DNA of 64,000 nucleotides from Dipylidium caninum. Taxonomy: Eukaryota; Platyhelminthes; Cestoda; Cyclophyllidea; Dipylidiidae. A program made the position numbers and the translations under genes. Shown here piece after piece: positions 1 to 11,474 of this stretch. Below the pieces are notes generated by a model. The model saw only the letters and a list, made by a program, of their open reading frames with translations. It was not told the DNA's origin and did no database searches. Position 1 is the first letter of the stretch. Each line of letters opens with the position of its first letter. The DNA lies in contig QEYB01000715.1 of the NCBI GenBank assembly GCA_017562135.1, forward strand, positions 496,001 through 560,000, written 5' to 3'.

Positions 1-1179
1 CCTCCTCCCCCGTGCCTCGCAGTGCTGACCCGTGCCTCCGAGACGCAGCGGGCCTCGCCGCCGCGCTCTCCCGCGCCCACTCAGGCTGGAGGTGGACGCC
101 GCGGTGCCGCCCCATGACGAGGCGAAAGTGTTTCCTCCGCAGGGTCCTGCGTGGACTAACCCTCCGCCCCGAGCTCGGCCGTGCAGTGTCTTCTTAAAAA
201 CCGTCTACCTCGAGGGGAGACTGGGAGAATGCCGAGAATAGGGCAGCAATTCCAAAGCCTCAGGGACCTGGCTTAAGAGGTAGAGCGATGTTCCCATTGA
301 AAAGTCATTTCCCATTGGAAAATAATTCTACATTAATCTGAGAGACCGATTATCGCAGAGAAAGTGTGCTATCATTTATTTAAGGAAAATTGTTCCTTCC
401 CCCCTTCCCCCCCTCCCCCGATGGACTGTATTAGGCAGATGGTGGGGCATTGCTGTCACGAGAGGGGGACTTTCGCCCACCCCCTCCCCCGAGGTGGAAT
501 CTTTCCTGTCATAAGACGGCACCTCATACAGGACGATTCGGTGTAAATTAACGCGATGGTTTCGCCACCTCTACGAAGGCCGAAAGGTCGAGGCTTCGTG
601 TCGCCCCATGTACTCTCGCGAGCTGCAAGGAAATATTAATTTTGCCTTTCTAACTGAGAAGTAAAAAATTACGGCAGGCAGGCAGAGTGGGTGGACGGTG
701 AGGTAGGAACTTGAACGAAATGGGTCTCTCTTTCTCTCAAATGACTTCTGCCACCGGTGTCTTCGCGAAACTATTTTTTTGTGTCGCTTATATTGCATGG
801 CTGGCCGTGCCGCTCCTCCTCAACTGCGTGCATTGTCCATAAGCAGGATAGGAAGTGGGAAGCCCTCTTAAGACATGTAATTTGTCACCCCTTGTCGCAG
901 AGCGTCCTCTGGCCATCCTCACGCATCCAGGGGGCGGTCCTTTCGGCCCATGTGGTGTAGTCGCCTCCAGATTTGTGGTTATTTGCGCCCTTGATCCGCA
1001 TTGCGCGGTCGGACGTAGGGAGAGGCGGTGGAGGTGGAGGTGGAGGAGGAGAAGGGAGGCTACTTGTGGGGTCCTGGAATCCCAGTCTCTCACGGGAGTG
1101 ATAACTACACGGGGGAGGTGGGAGGTGGTAGGCGGGGACAGGAGGCTGATTTGCAAAACAAATGAGGAGAATGTGACTC

Positions 1180-1191
<12 letters not shown>

Positions 1192-1211
<20 letters not shown>
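1192..1211. repeat. (GT)n microsatellite
   Basis: About ten uninterrupted GT dinucleotides, followed by a short TATATC tail. Confidence 0.95.
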
Positions 1212-1215
<4 letters not shown>

Positions 1216-1521
1216 CTGTACGTGTGTTTGCGGTACGTAGACCTACGGGAAGGGGAGAAATGACGCCTGTTGTCACGTTGACAAGCCACAGGTGGCTTTC
1301 CGACGGCCCAAAGCCATCACCAAAGGGAAAAATTAAACGAGAGGAGGTAAAGGAGATGAGTGGACTGTATCGTCTCCCTTCCCTCCTCCCCACGGGCAGG
1401 TGCTGGTCGCGTGGTCTGGTGTCAACACGGACGCCGGCCGAACACCAAAAGTGGACAGGCATTGCCCCGCCGAGACCATCCGAGGCGGTGACCTCCGGTT
1501 AAGGATACATTTCTAACCATC

Positions 1522-1522
1522 C

Positions 1523-1572
<50 letters not shown>

Positions 1573-1574
1573 TA
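1522..1574. repeat. (ACTT)n tetranucleotide microsatellite
   Basis: About thirteen near-perfect copies of a four-base unit (TACT/ACTT). Confidence 0.95.
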
Positions 1575-1858
1575 CTACTTGTCCACGAAGCTTCAGTAAT
1601 TTAACGTAAATAGGCAAATGTGCCTACCGTCGCAGTGCTAGATTAGAGAACACTGAAAGGCATCAAAGGTTGCTCAGATGCAACTCGAATACGGGGGAAC
1701 AAATGCCGAAAGCCGGTGATTAACTTCACTCTTCAACGCGAAACTCTTGTAAAAGGCAAGTTTTTGAGATAATCTCCTCAATCCCCTCTAGCAGCTGCTG
1801 CTCGTCTCCATCCCAGAGGCCTTCGTTGACCGCCAAACAGGGAGTGCGCGGTTGACAG

Positions 1859-1871
1859 CCCCCCCCCCCCC
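1859..1871. repeat. Poly-C run
   Basis: Thirteen consecutive C residues; a likely site of length error in sequencing or assembly. Confidence 0.9.
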
Positions 1872-2790
1872 TTGGCCCACAGGGAGAATACGCGTCCTCA
1901 CAGCAGGATGGGGGGAAGTTGATGTGCCGCCTCGGGCGCGATGTGGGGGGGCGGTGGTGTCTGCGAGCACTCCTTCATTTCACCGCCGACCGGCAGGAGC
2001 AATGCGACATCACTCCCAGCTCTCCATGGACGCCGCTTCCCTACGGGTGGCTTGTTAATAAGCAGAATGCACTTGGCCGCATTTTCGCAGGAACATTATT
2101 TTGTTATGCCAAAATCTATGTTTCACACTCGGATCCCAATCGACACCTATTTCGCTTGCTGTATTTCTGAGTGTGATTCAATGCATCACAAACTCACAAG
2201 AAACGCAACTTTACGTGTAGAGTGACTTCATAACGAAGTGTTAATTCTACTGCTGTTGTCTCGGAGATTATCCGCCTATGAGCTCTCAGTTTTCTACTAA
2301 GGCGATTTCAAGGTCTTTCTATGCTAGCTAAAAAGACTCTCCGCAGATATTGTATTCATGCTCAGTTGTTTTGGAATTCAATGCTCACCAGATGGTCTCA
2401 TGGAAATGTTCACCCTGATTTTCGGTGAACTCTTTATTGGATGATTCGGCCGCTGCCTTAGGCACAACTGCTTCCCTTAAAAATTATCTACCCATATCCA
2501 ACGTGCAAAGTCAAATCCCTGACATTAATCCCAGCCCTGAGGAAGCGTACGAGTGTGAGCAACAGAACAACTTTGCTCCACGTTGTCGTCTCGCAGTTGG
2601 CTGGCGAGCGAACGAGCGCGCACACGCAAAAGGCGCTCCTCTGATTGGCTGCGGTCCCCACGCGGCGCGAGGGGGGCATCGCGAACGCGTTGGCGCGTGT
2701 CGGTGGCGGGAGGCACGCGCGCACACGCAAGACTGATGCTCGCACACAGCCGCACGGGGAAGAAGACACCTCCTGGCAGTCGATCACAAA

Positions 2791-4794
2791 ATGATATGCA
2801 GCGACGATCCTAATCAGCATCCGCGCCACCAAAGCACCATCGATTTCCCTCCCACTCAGTCAGCTGACTTTCCAAAGCCCACTTCTCCCATCCCCGAGGG
2901 CAGCGGCAGCGGCGGTGGCGGCGGCGGCCACGGGGGCCGGAAACGCGGGCAGAAGAAGAACGTCTTCTACCACCTGGAGGTGGTGGCCGAGGGGGCCGAT
3001 GAGCATGAGGCCGCATATCCCATCAATCCGAGGGCTCTGGACTCGAACCCGCAGCTCGTGTCCTCTTGGCAGTTCGAACAGCCCGGCTTTCCCGTCTATG
3101 CCACCGGCCACGACGCGCAGTATCCCGGACTCTTCCCACCCCATCAAAACTTCCTAGGGGTAAATCACGTGCTCGCGTGGAACCCCGAGAATGACGAGAG
3201 CTGGAAGAACTCCTCGCCCTTTCCCTCCGAGACCTACTCTCAGTTTCCGCCGCCTGAGTACAGTCAGTGCTGGCCAAGGGGTGTGCAGGAAAATCAGCCA
3301 TTCGTTAGTGAGGAGACCAAACCCGACCTTTTGCTCTACTCTATACCAAGGCCTGACAACATCTACGAGGCGTCCTATAGAGGCTCAACCGAGGGAACCC
3401 TGGCACACACATTCCAGGCCACTGACACAGAAGAGTACGTGGGCCAAGGGGATGAGATGAAACCGCCCTACTCGTGTCCCATAAATGGGCATTTGCCACT
3501 GGTCCACTTCCAACCGGAAGATCATTCGACCGCCACGATTTCCACCTCTTCTTTGGAGTCTGACCTCAACGTTACCAACAATTCCAACAGTGAGTCGGAG
3601 AACAAGATGAGCCATCTCCTTCGTAGCGCTGGCATTGACTCACTCCCGCTGTGCTTCAAAGACGGAGACGGCTGGAACTCTTCCACTTACGTGGCTCCAA
3701 CCCAGGTGCAACAGCCACCTCCGACAAGTATCGCAAATTCACTACTCTGCGAACAGTTATCTTCCGTCCTACCAACAACGGAGACAGGCGTCATGAAACC
3801 ACCGGGCGAGGATGCTATTCCTCCTGGATTTCCTCTTCTTCCACCATTTTCACTTCCAGCTGCCTACAGGCTCATTCCGCCCACTGAAGGCGTTGATTTT
3901 AACATCGCCCATGTGGGTCCTGCCTCTTCGCCCAACTCAGGTGTCGAAAACCCCTCGCAAACCCAAGAGGAGTTCCCCTCTTCCGATGACCTAGAACACT
4001 TTGCGAAGCTCTTCAAGCAAAGACGAATCAAGATGGGCTACACGCAAGCGGACGTGGGTCTGGCTCTCGGCACACTCTATGGGAATGTTTTTAGCCAGAC
4101 GACTATTTGCCGTTTTGAGGCACTGCAACTCTCCTTTAAGAATATGTGTAAGCTCAAACCTTTGCTTCAGAAGTGGCTTCAGGAGGCCGACTGCTGTACG
4201 GGCACAACGAGCAACTTCGATAAGGTAACCACTCAGGGGAGGAAGAGGAAGAAGCGCACGAGTATTGAGGTGGGCGTCAAGGGTGTGCTGGAGGGCCACT
4301 TCATCAGACAGCCGAAACCCGCGGCACAGGACATTACAAATTTAGCGGATACACTCGGGCTGGAGAAAGAAGTGGTGCGAGTGTGGTTTTGCAATCGGCG
4401 ACAAAAGCAGAAGCGTCTCAATCCAACAGCCTTCGAGAACGGAGGTGAGCTGAGCGAGAGCTCCCTGCGTGGTGGAGATGGCGGATCCGGCTACAGCACG
4501 CCTCCGTTCTGCGGCGGGGGAAACGGTGGCGCCGATGGCGGGCACCACTTAGTTAATTCACCCTTCTCCAGCAGTGTCGGTTTCTTCCACGAGAATCCAT
4601 CGCTTCTTTATTTCGAGGGCGGTTTTCCACAGTCTAATGCAACAGAGGCATGCGAATACCCTCCACCGGCGTCCCAGACACAACCACCTTCGCAGGCCCC
4701 GCCGCCGCCGCAGCCTCCGTCATCACGTTTAGTTGTGGCTGCGCCCCCAAGACTACCCTTTGCCCCGCCTCCAGTCGGTGGACAAGGCGCCTGA
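2791..4794 (+). CDS. POU3F-like: POU class III homeodomain transcription factor, single exon
   Basis: Sequence-specific DNA-binding transcription factor acting in the nucleus. The 667-residue frame opens at ATG 2791, has a glycine-rich stretch near residues 35-47 and a long Ser/Pro-rich N-terminal region. A POU-specific domain covers about residues 395-467 (with the class-typical [20 protein letters not shown] helix 3 region). A 15-residue linker leads to a POU homeodomain at about 483-545 carrying [13 protein letters not shown]. The short linker and residue choices fit class III (Brn-1/Brn-2/Oct-6), and the absence of introns agrees with class III genes, which are usually intronless. The C-terminal tail is rich in Gly, Pro and Gln. 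The annotated stop at 4792-4794 may not be the true end: an adjacent frame continues to 4855 with a plausible tail. Family assignment is firm; the orthologue within class III is not. Confidence 0.95.
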   Translation: MICSDDPNQHPRHQSTIDFPPTQSADFPKPTSPIPEGSGSGGGGGGHGGRKRGQKKNVFYHLEVVAEGADEHEAAYPINPRALDSNPQLVSSWQFEQPGFPVYATGHDAQYPGLFPPHQNFLGVNHVLAWNPENDESWKNSSPFPSETYSQFPPPEYSQCWPRGVQENQPFVSEETKPDLLLYSIPRPDNIYEASYRGSTEGTLAHTFQATDTEEYVGQGDEMKPPYSCPINGHLPLVHFQPEDHSTATISTSSLESDLNVTNNSNSESENKMSHLLRSAGIDSLPLCFKDGDGWNSSTYVAPTQVQQPPPTSIANSLLCEQLSSVLPTTETGVMKPPGEDAIPPGFPLLPPFSLPAAYRLIPPTEGVDFNIAHVGPASSPNSGVENPSQTQEEFPSSDDLEHFAKLFKQRRIKMGYTQADVGLALGTLYGNVFSQTTICRFEALQLSFKNMCKLKPLLQKWLQEADCCTGTTSNFDKVTTQGRKRKKRTSIEVGVKGVLEGHFIRQPKPAAQDITNLADTLGLEKEVVRVWFCNRRQKQKRLNPTAFENGGELSESSLRGGDGGSGYSTPPFCGGGNGGADGGHHLVNSPFSSSVGFFHENPSLLYFEGGFPQSNATEACEYPPPASQTQPPSQAPPPPQPPSSRLVVAAPPRLPFAPPPVGGQGA

Positions 4795-4855
4795 GATCGT
4801 GACGCCCTACCCGCCGCCTCCCGGTCTGCCCGAGACGGCGATTTACTCGGTCTGA
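4733..4855 (+). other. Possible +1 frame continuation of the POU gene C-terminus
   Basis: In the frame one base ahead of the POU reading frame, codons are open from 4733 to a TGA at 4853-4855. The last part is proline-rich, reads ...VTPYPPPPGLPETAIYSV, and looks like a natural protein tail. The two frames overlap without stops between 4733 and 4794, so a single extra base there would join them. The five-C run at 4744-4748 is the most likely spot. This could be an assembly error, a strain variant, or chance. Confidence 0.4.
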
Positions 4856-6300
4856 GATAAGCTCTTTATACTACTTTGTACAGAGGCCTCGTTCACAACC
4901 GCCGTGCAATCGGTTCACAAATATACGTCTTCTGGAAAGCCAAGTACGCTTCGATCGGTCCCTCCTCGGTCCCGCCGCCGACCCGACCTCCTTCGTCTCT
5001 CCCCCTCCTCCCGCCGCCCTCTTGATCTATTTTGCATACGCCAGACGTGATGCCTAATTTTCACAAGACTACACAAGCGTTTTTTTACGGCCTACGTTTT
5101 CTCTAAAACATTATGAATCCTCATTCTCGCACGTCTTTCTGTGGCAGGGGAACGGGGGTCTGGTGCTTGCTGCGAGCCTCTTCCTCTCACTATAAATGGG
5201 ACTTGGGGAGAGGGGGGACGGTGGGGGCGGGGTGAAGTTGCGACGACCTACGTCAGCGAACAGTCACTGCTGGTTTCTTTTTGATGGCTGGGTCGCATTG
5301 GTTCACTTGACGCCTCGAAGGTCGCCCCATGGAGCAACAAGGAGTTTGTGGGCACTTGGCAAAATGGGCCAAAACAAGCCGGCCACCGGAACCCTCTCGA
5401 CTCTCGTCGTCGAGTTCACTTCGACGTCCCCTTCAACACTCAGTCTTTGCCTTGAAGCCCTTGACGAGGGCGAGGGGGAGGCATTTTCTTCCTCAGAAAG
5501 AAAGTCATTGCCTAAGTCATTAATTTTCTGTGGCTCTAAAATGCCCCGAAATGTATGCCGGTTTCGTGAGCCGGAAAGTAGAAAAATGAATAATCTTCAT
5601 TCGGTGTTGAGGGTGAAATACTTTGGTAAAGGTGTCTCGAGGATGTAGTATTTTCTGGTACTTGAGGCCTGGCGGATTTGTGCGAATCCAAGTTGCGGGG
5701 CGGAGTCGGCCCCGTGCGTAGCAGTGAAATGCGAGGAAGGCGGGCGGTCGGAGAGGAGCGAGGGCCGAATGCCGCCTGCCGAGGGGGCGGGGACGCGGAC
5801 AGACCCACGCCCCTGCCCTCGAGCGCGCGGCTGCGGACTCCCCGGCGGTGCAGCGGCCTCCGCCGAGGCGCACCAAGGCGGACGAGGCTGCGTGGGCTCA
5901 TGCCACCAACTCAGCGCGTCTCTGAGTCACGGGGCGAATTCATTAGGTTGAAAGCCCGCACGGGACATTGTTTGCTTATCCCTTCATAATCAGCAAATGC
6001 GCAGCCACGAAGGACTTGATTGCCACAGTGGTGGTAGTTGCTGGGTCCTCCCCACCTGAACGGCTTATTCTGTGGCGAGGTGAGTTCACGCGGCCCGGCA
6101 ACGTCACGCGCTCGCCGGAGGAGGGCGGTGGGGGCCGCGGGCGGGACCGAAGGGGGCGGCAGGTGGGACAATTAAATTAGGCTGCTTTCATCTTAGCCTT
6201 TCAGATAAGCGTAATGAGCAGAGTTGGATGGCCAGGCAACCATAAGTTCACGGGGCTGAATGAGTTTGCAGTGAGTAAAGTTGACCACCTACGTCTGCCT

Positions 6301-6369
6301 CACCTCCTATTTCCTCCTCCTTCCTGACTCCTCCTCCTTCCTGACTCCTCCTCCTTCTCCTCCTTCCCC
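6301..6369. repeat. Polypyrimidine tract with short tandem unit
   Basis: A CTCCTCCTTCCTGA-type unit is repeated about three times and followed by more CTCCTTC. It is partly complementary to the GGA-rich tract at 6473-6527. Confidence 0.85.
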
Positions 6370-6472
6370 CCGGTAGTAATGGTATGGCAGTTGATGCATT
6401 ACCTCACGAACATATGCCAAGATGAACGGGACTTATCACCAATGAAGCAAAAGCGCTAAATGTGCATTTGGC

Positions 6473-6527
6473 GTAGGAGGAGGAGGAGGAAGAGGAGAAG
6501 GAGGAGGAGGAAGGAGGAAGAGGAGGG
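6473..6527. repeat. Polypurine (GGA)n tract
   Basis: Almost pure A/G, built from GGA and GAAGA units. It lies about 105 bp downstream of the complementary polypyrimidine tract. Confidence 0.85.
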
Positions 6528-7359
6528 CAGTGTCACACAAGAGCAGGAGAGTTTCCAATGGAATCGTCATAGAGAAGAAGAACTGTCAGCCGACTGAGCC
6601 CGCAAAATAGGGCTGCTGTCAAATGAGTCTTCCTTTCGTCCACTGCTCCCGCTCCTTATGTTATTTTTGGAACGGTGCATTTTCTGAAGGAATTTGCCCG
6701 AGTAATGGTTCCGTGAGTCCCACCGTCGTCATCTTCGAGAAGCCGTGGAATCGTCAGGACAGGCCGCTGGGCTGCGTGTCCGGTCCGCGGATGCGCTGAT
6801 GGTTGGCTGTGCCGAAGGCGGAGCTCCTGAGCGCCGTGGATGGCGCATTTCGCTCCTTCCAATGCCCCTGCGCGTGCTGCAGCGAGACGCGTCGTGAACG
6901 AGAATGGGAGGCTACGCGGCTCACGTGACGCCGTCTCCAACTCCGAGTTAGTCAGCCAAAGGGGCTTGCGGTCTTGACGAAGACTGATGGCCTTTGACTC
7001 TCACAGGCCCTTTTTCAAGCCCGCTTTCGTCCATCAACTCGCTCTCGTGCATGCTCCTCCAAAAACGGAGTATTTGACCTTTACTGACTTCCACACCTCG
7101 GCTCCTCCACTGTCGATCCCTGACGGATTCCGACCCGGCCTTGGCTCAGCCAATGCTTTGCCACCTCCGGAAGGCATTGAGCTTTTTAGTAAAAGTGAGC
7201 TACGGAGGCAAGCGCGAAGTGAACACTTGTTCAAACACTAATAGCATTGTGTCCCACTCGAGTGGAACAGGATAAATCTATTAAAATAGTCGCCGTCTTC
7301 ATAAGACGACCGGGAGGTGAGAAATAACACTCGTATTCGCGGGCGCGTGGGTGAACGTG

Positions 7360-7403
7360 AGAGCGAGAGGCAGAGAGAGAGGCAGAGAGAGAGAGAGAGA
7401 GCG
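7360..7403. repeat. (GA)n-rich microsatellite
   Basis: Interrupted GAGAGA runs with GGCAGAGA inserts. Confidence 0.9.
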
Positions 7404-10400
7404 AAAAAGGGAGAGAGTGAAGAGGGACACACGCTATGCCCTCCCCCATTTTGTCACACCTCTCGAACGCCTGCGGTCAGTCGTCCCGATTGCCTTCTCC
7501 CCGCCTCCCACTCACCTGATGGTGGTGATGGGCGTGTGCATACACACACGCCCTCCGCCCTCCCGCCCTCTTCCATCTCTCTGTGGCCTCGCGGCCTCGC
7601 GCCCTCTCCATCATCCTCCAGGGCTTCCACAACACGTGCGTTTATTTGCGTGTGTGAGTGTGTGTGTGCTGAGATAAAACAGTGAGGTTTTGGCCAGATA
7701 AGTAGCTGCGTCTGTTCTTTCCGCAGTGCGAAACACACACGCAAGTGCCTGCCCACTCGTTTCTGACGCTTTTGTCTCAACCCTCCTACAAGCAGATTGT
7801 CTCCGTGTTGCCAGAAGGCGGGGAGTGAGAGCTCCCGCGGCGGTATCCGCCTCGACGCCCCCCCCGCACGAGACAACACAGGACCTCGAGTGCCACGCGC
7901 CCAGAGCAAGCGCGGGACGGCGCCGCTGCCTGCGCCTGCACGCGAACCCGAGGACGACGTGTCGGAGGGACAGACTCTTGCCAGACACCCCAGCCGAGGT
8001 GATGCGATGGCGGAGTTAGCACTATTTGGCGCATTTCTACCGATTTTGGACTCATTTCACACACTGGAAGGATCGAGGTGTGACACTCGTCTTGACGAGC
8101 GGCCGGCCCGGTGTGGTTGCCAACATTTAAAATCACTAACGCCTTTCCGTGAAACCAGGGAGAGTCAATCCGGCAACCCGGCGGCAAAAGACTACTGCCC
8201 TTGCCAGTGAATTTTCAAGTAAGGTTTGGGAGTTTTGGGTCACCTCTGCAGAGGCCACAGAGAGGAAGCGCGTATCTCTCGGGCCCGCGTTAAGTGTCGG
8301 CCAAACCCCGCCGGAATTCCTTCCGCACCACGAGGTGTCCGATTACGCCGAGAAAAACGGTCACACTTGCGTGAGTCTAATTGTGGCTCTCTTACAATAT
8401 TAGGCAATGATGTCTCATATTTCGGGAGCTGCTCACGTCGCCCGTCAGCTCTTACCACACGCCGGCGCAGGTCGGCGTAAACAATTCTCCCTTCCCTCTA
8501 TTTGACCTTCCATTTGCCACTGTAACATTCGCGTGAGGAGTCTTTTTGCGGGCGAAGCGCCGGGGCAACTGCGAGATGCCTGGGGTGCGCAGACACGAGT
8601 GAGCTCGTGAATTTCGCCAACGAGAAGCGGAATACCCGACTGATCTCACCGGGGGAGCGCTTTTCGTGGATGCGGCCGGTGAGCGCCGTAAGGCAATAGG
8701 CGGTGGTCACAGCCGATCACTCAATTCCTCCTCCCGCTCTCGCTCCCACCGAACTCGTACAGGTGGGGAAAAAAATGGGAGGCGTTTAAGGTGGCATGTA
8801 GTCTGCCAGGCGAAACGGGAAGGAGGTGGGAGGACGCTCCGTGCAGGCGGCAGCACCGGCGACTGCAGCTGCGTTGACGAGGCGGCTTAACACATGAGTG
8901 CCCCCGAGTTTAATTAAGTCTCCAGTCGGTGTGACCGGAAGGAGCATGCGCACGTCCCACATCCCACTCCCCATTCTTCTGCTCCTCCTCTTCCCCTGTG
9001 CACGTCATTAGAGCCCAGTGTTAAAACAGCTAGCCGCTAAACAATGGTAGATTTGAGAGTAATTTAGCGCATCACTCCATGCCGAAGCATAATCTGTCGG
9101 TTAAAACCGTCACACAGACGTGGCAGAAATGGGCAGCGCCGATAACACTCGGGCTTTCCGTGGAGGAGGTGCAGCCTACTTAAGAACGAAAGACTTCTTC
9201 AGGCGTGTGATTGACTCACACTCGTATTCCCCATCATCGCGAACATCAGAAAGGCTGGAAAATGAAAATAAAATGGTAATCCCAGCACCATAACTGCAGT
9301 TTCCGAGCTTCCTAGGAGGAGGAACAGTTTTCCGTGTCTGACTCGGGGTAAGAAATCTCGGTTCGCAGGAGTATCGACAGGTGGAATGAGAGGATGCAAA
9401 TTGTCCGCTATGAGGACGGCGTGAAGGAGGGCATGTGGATTTAATGGATGGAAGGACGGTCGACAGACACAACCGACCCGTGGTTTGCGCTGAGGAGAGC
9501 ATTCACACAGCATTCGGGACAACGCGAAAGCCGGTAGGCCTCTTCGCTGCCGCGTTTGAGACAACCGCGGCCCACACAGAAAGAAGCGTGGTTCGCAGGC
9601 TCAGCCTCCAGCAAGAAAAGTTCTAACTGAAATGACCTTAATTATAAAGTTTCCAAAGTCACGCCACACAAGCGCCCGGCATTACTGCCGACGGCTTTAT
9701 CTCCGAACCTGTTCATTAAGGGAGGGGCCATGGCAACTAATCTGCCCTCATGGTGCACTGGAGGTGAGTGGCTTGCAGTTCCGATGCGCGGACAGTCGTC
9801 AAGTTACCTTCTCCTTTTCTCTTCCCCAAAATCCGCTAATGGAGTCCCACGCCGCAAAACATATGTACCAGCCTTCCAAAGTTACTCAAACACCATCGAT
9901 ACGCTTTTACAGGGGAAGTGGGACAGAGTTGAAGAGATCTGCAAGGACTCTACAGCTAACCAAAAGTAGCAATGGTAGAATCGACGCTGGGAGTTCAACA
10001 GACGAAGACAAAACAAAAATGTAGGCTGCCGTCAATCGCTGTCATCGTCAACCTGGAGACACTCAAAGATTTTCTAGTAGTGAGACGAAATGGATGACGT
10101 TTGTTGGAGGCGAATGTGGAAGAGCAAAATCATCGCCTTCGCAGTCTTCTCACAGTGCTGTATTCATAAACTTAGACGATTAGGAAATTGTATTCCTTTG
10201 ATGTGTACAGGGTAGAAGCGTAAAGTGAACATTGGAGGGGCGTATAAAGTAACAATTTTGCACGATCTAAAGCTGGGAGTTTGCAAACATAACATAGATC
10301 TCGGAAGCTTAGTGGACTTTTAATAGCTGTATAGTCGAAATATCCGAAAAAAGAGTCCCTTTTAGCACTCTGAAAGAACATTAAACATTCCGACCGCGGA

Positions 10401-11474
10401 ATGAAGTTGGAAAAAGCTGGGGAAGAATTTTGCATGGAGGAAGCTCCATCAAAAGCCCAGACTTATTAAAATGATTAACAATGGAGTGGATAAAACAAAG
10501 GTATATGTTTTGTGTTATTATAACTTCATGTGCAAAAAATATCACAGGAGTTGCAATTACCGTGTCTTTTCCCAAATTATGAGGTTTGTTATTACGTCAT
10601 CTGTGTAATCTTTTTTCCAGAGGCCATTCGCTATGCTTAAATAAATTGGATATCATCATTAACCGGTTTTAGATGCGGCGGCCAATAAGGGTACTTTGAC
10701 AGGAGCAGGGTAGTAAGGAGGTGGAAATCTTAGAAAAGCAGCTTTTGTAGAAATGAAAACATGCGTGCATTAGCGGCAAGGAGGGTGACTGAAGGAAGCG
10801 ACAGCGAGGATTAGATAAATGTGGGATATTATGGGAGGCACGAGTAGAGAAGTAAGGGTTCTCATATAATGGCCTTGGAAATGATGGCGTTTAAACATTT
10901 TTCTCCGCTTACCTTGGGCATTACTAGTTAGCCAAATTAAGACTTGAGAAGTATACAATTATTTATGTAAGCATGTGTAAGACTTCTAGACACGAAGTGG
11001 TTTAGCTTAAGTAATCGTAATAAAAATTCAGCATTATGACAAGAAAATGTGCACCACAAGTAAAATAAACCGCCATTTGAATCTGATTTTTAACAAAAAA
11101 TAAAAAATTAATTAGTTTCCACATTTCATTAACAGTGCAGCGAGTATTTCTTTTATAAATACGATGTTTATATGGATGGGATGCAGCGACAGATGCGCCA
11201 CGTAGCCCATTTGACTTTGAAGGTTTGCTTCGGCGTGGCGCCGCGATCCTGTTTGGTAGGCGCCTTTTCGCCGAACTGTTTAGTCTAACAATTGCACCGC
11301 CAGATTTTCTCGTTGTTCGTACTTGACGCTGCTATTTCAACATTTTCTCATAAATGACACGAATATACGCTTAGTGCTCACCCTAATGTTCTTTATGATT
11401 TTTTTTTTTATTCCCTCACCTCGTGTGGTACCCCAGTCACTTTACCGACGAGCTTGCGTTACGTATAGTTGGGA

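Larger units (their letters stand above)
1..2790. other. GC-rich non-coding region upstream of the POU gene
   Basis: No conserved protein is visible on either strand. Open frames here (for example about 790-1500 on both strands) run through low-complexity GT, GGA and C tracts and look like chance. The region holds several simple repeats, listed separately, and a CpG-rich stretch at about 2580-2760 just before the POU start codon, which fits a promoter or 5' UTR. No TATA box or splice site could be assigned with confidence. Confidence 0.5.
4856..11474. other. Long intergenic region between the POU gene and NCAPG
   Basis: About 6.6 kb with no recognisable protein or RNA gene. Roughly 4.9-9.6 kb is GC-rich with polypurine/polypyrimidine tracts; 10-11.4 kb is AT-rich. 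Such gene-poor flanks are common around developmental transcription factors and could hold enhancers, but nothing in the sequence proves this. Open frames of up to about 150 codons occur here, run through low-complexity tracts and resemble no family I know. Confidence 0.5.

Noticed and set aside
788..1502. Long overlapping open frames on both strands (224 and 215 codons)
   Set aside because: They run through GT and GGA repeats, overlap each other completely, and contain no known domain.
7454..8210. Open frames of 120-150 codons on both strands
   Set aside because: Several frames are open at once in GC-rich DNA with microsatellites; no recognisable protein.
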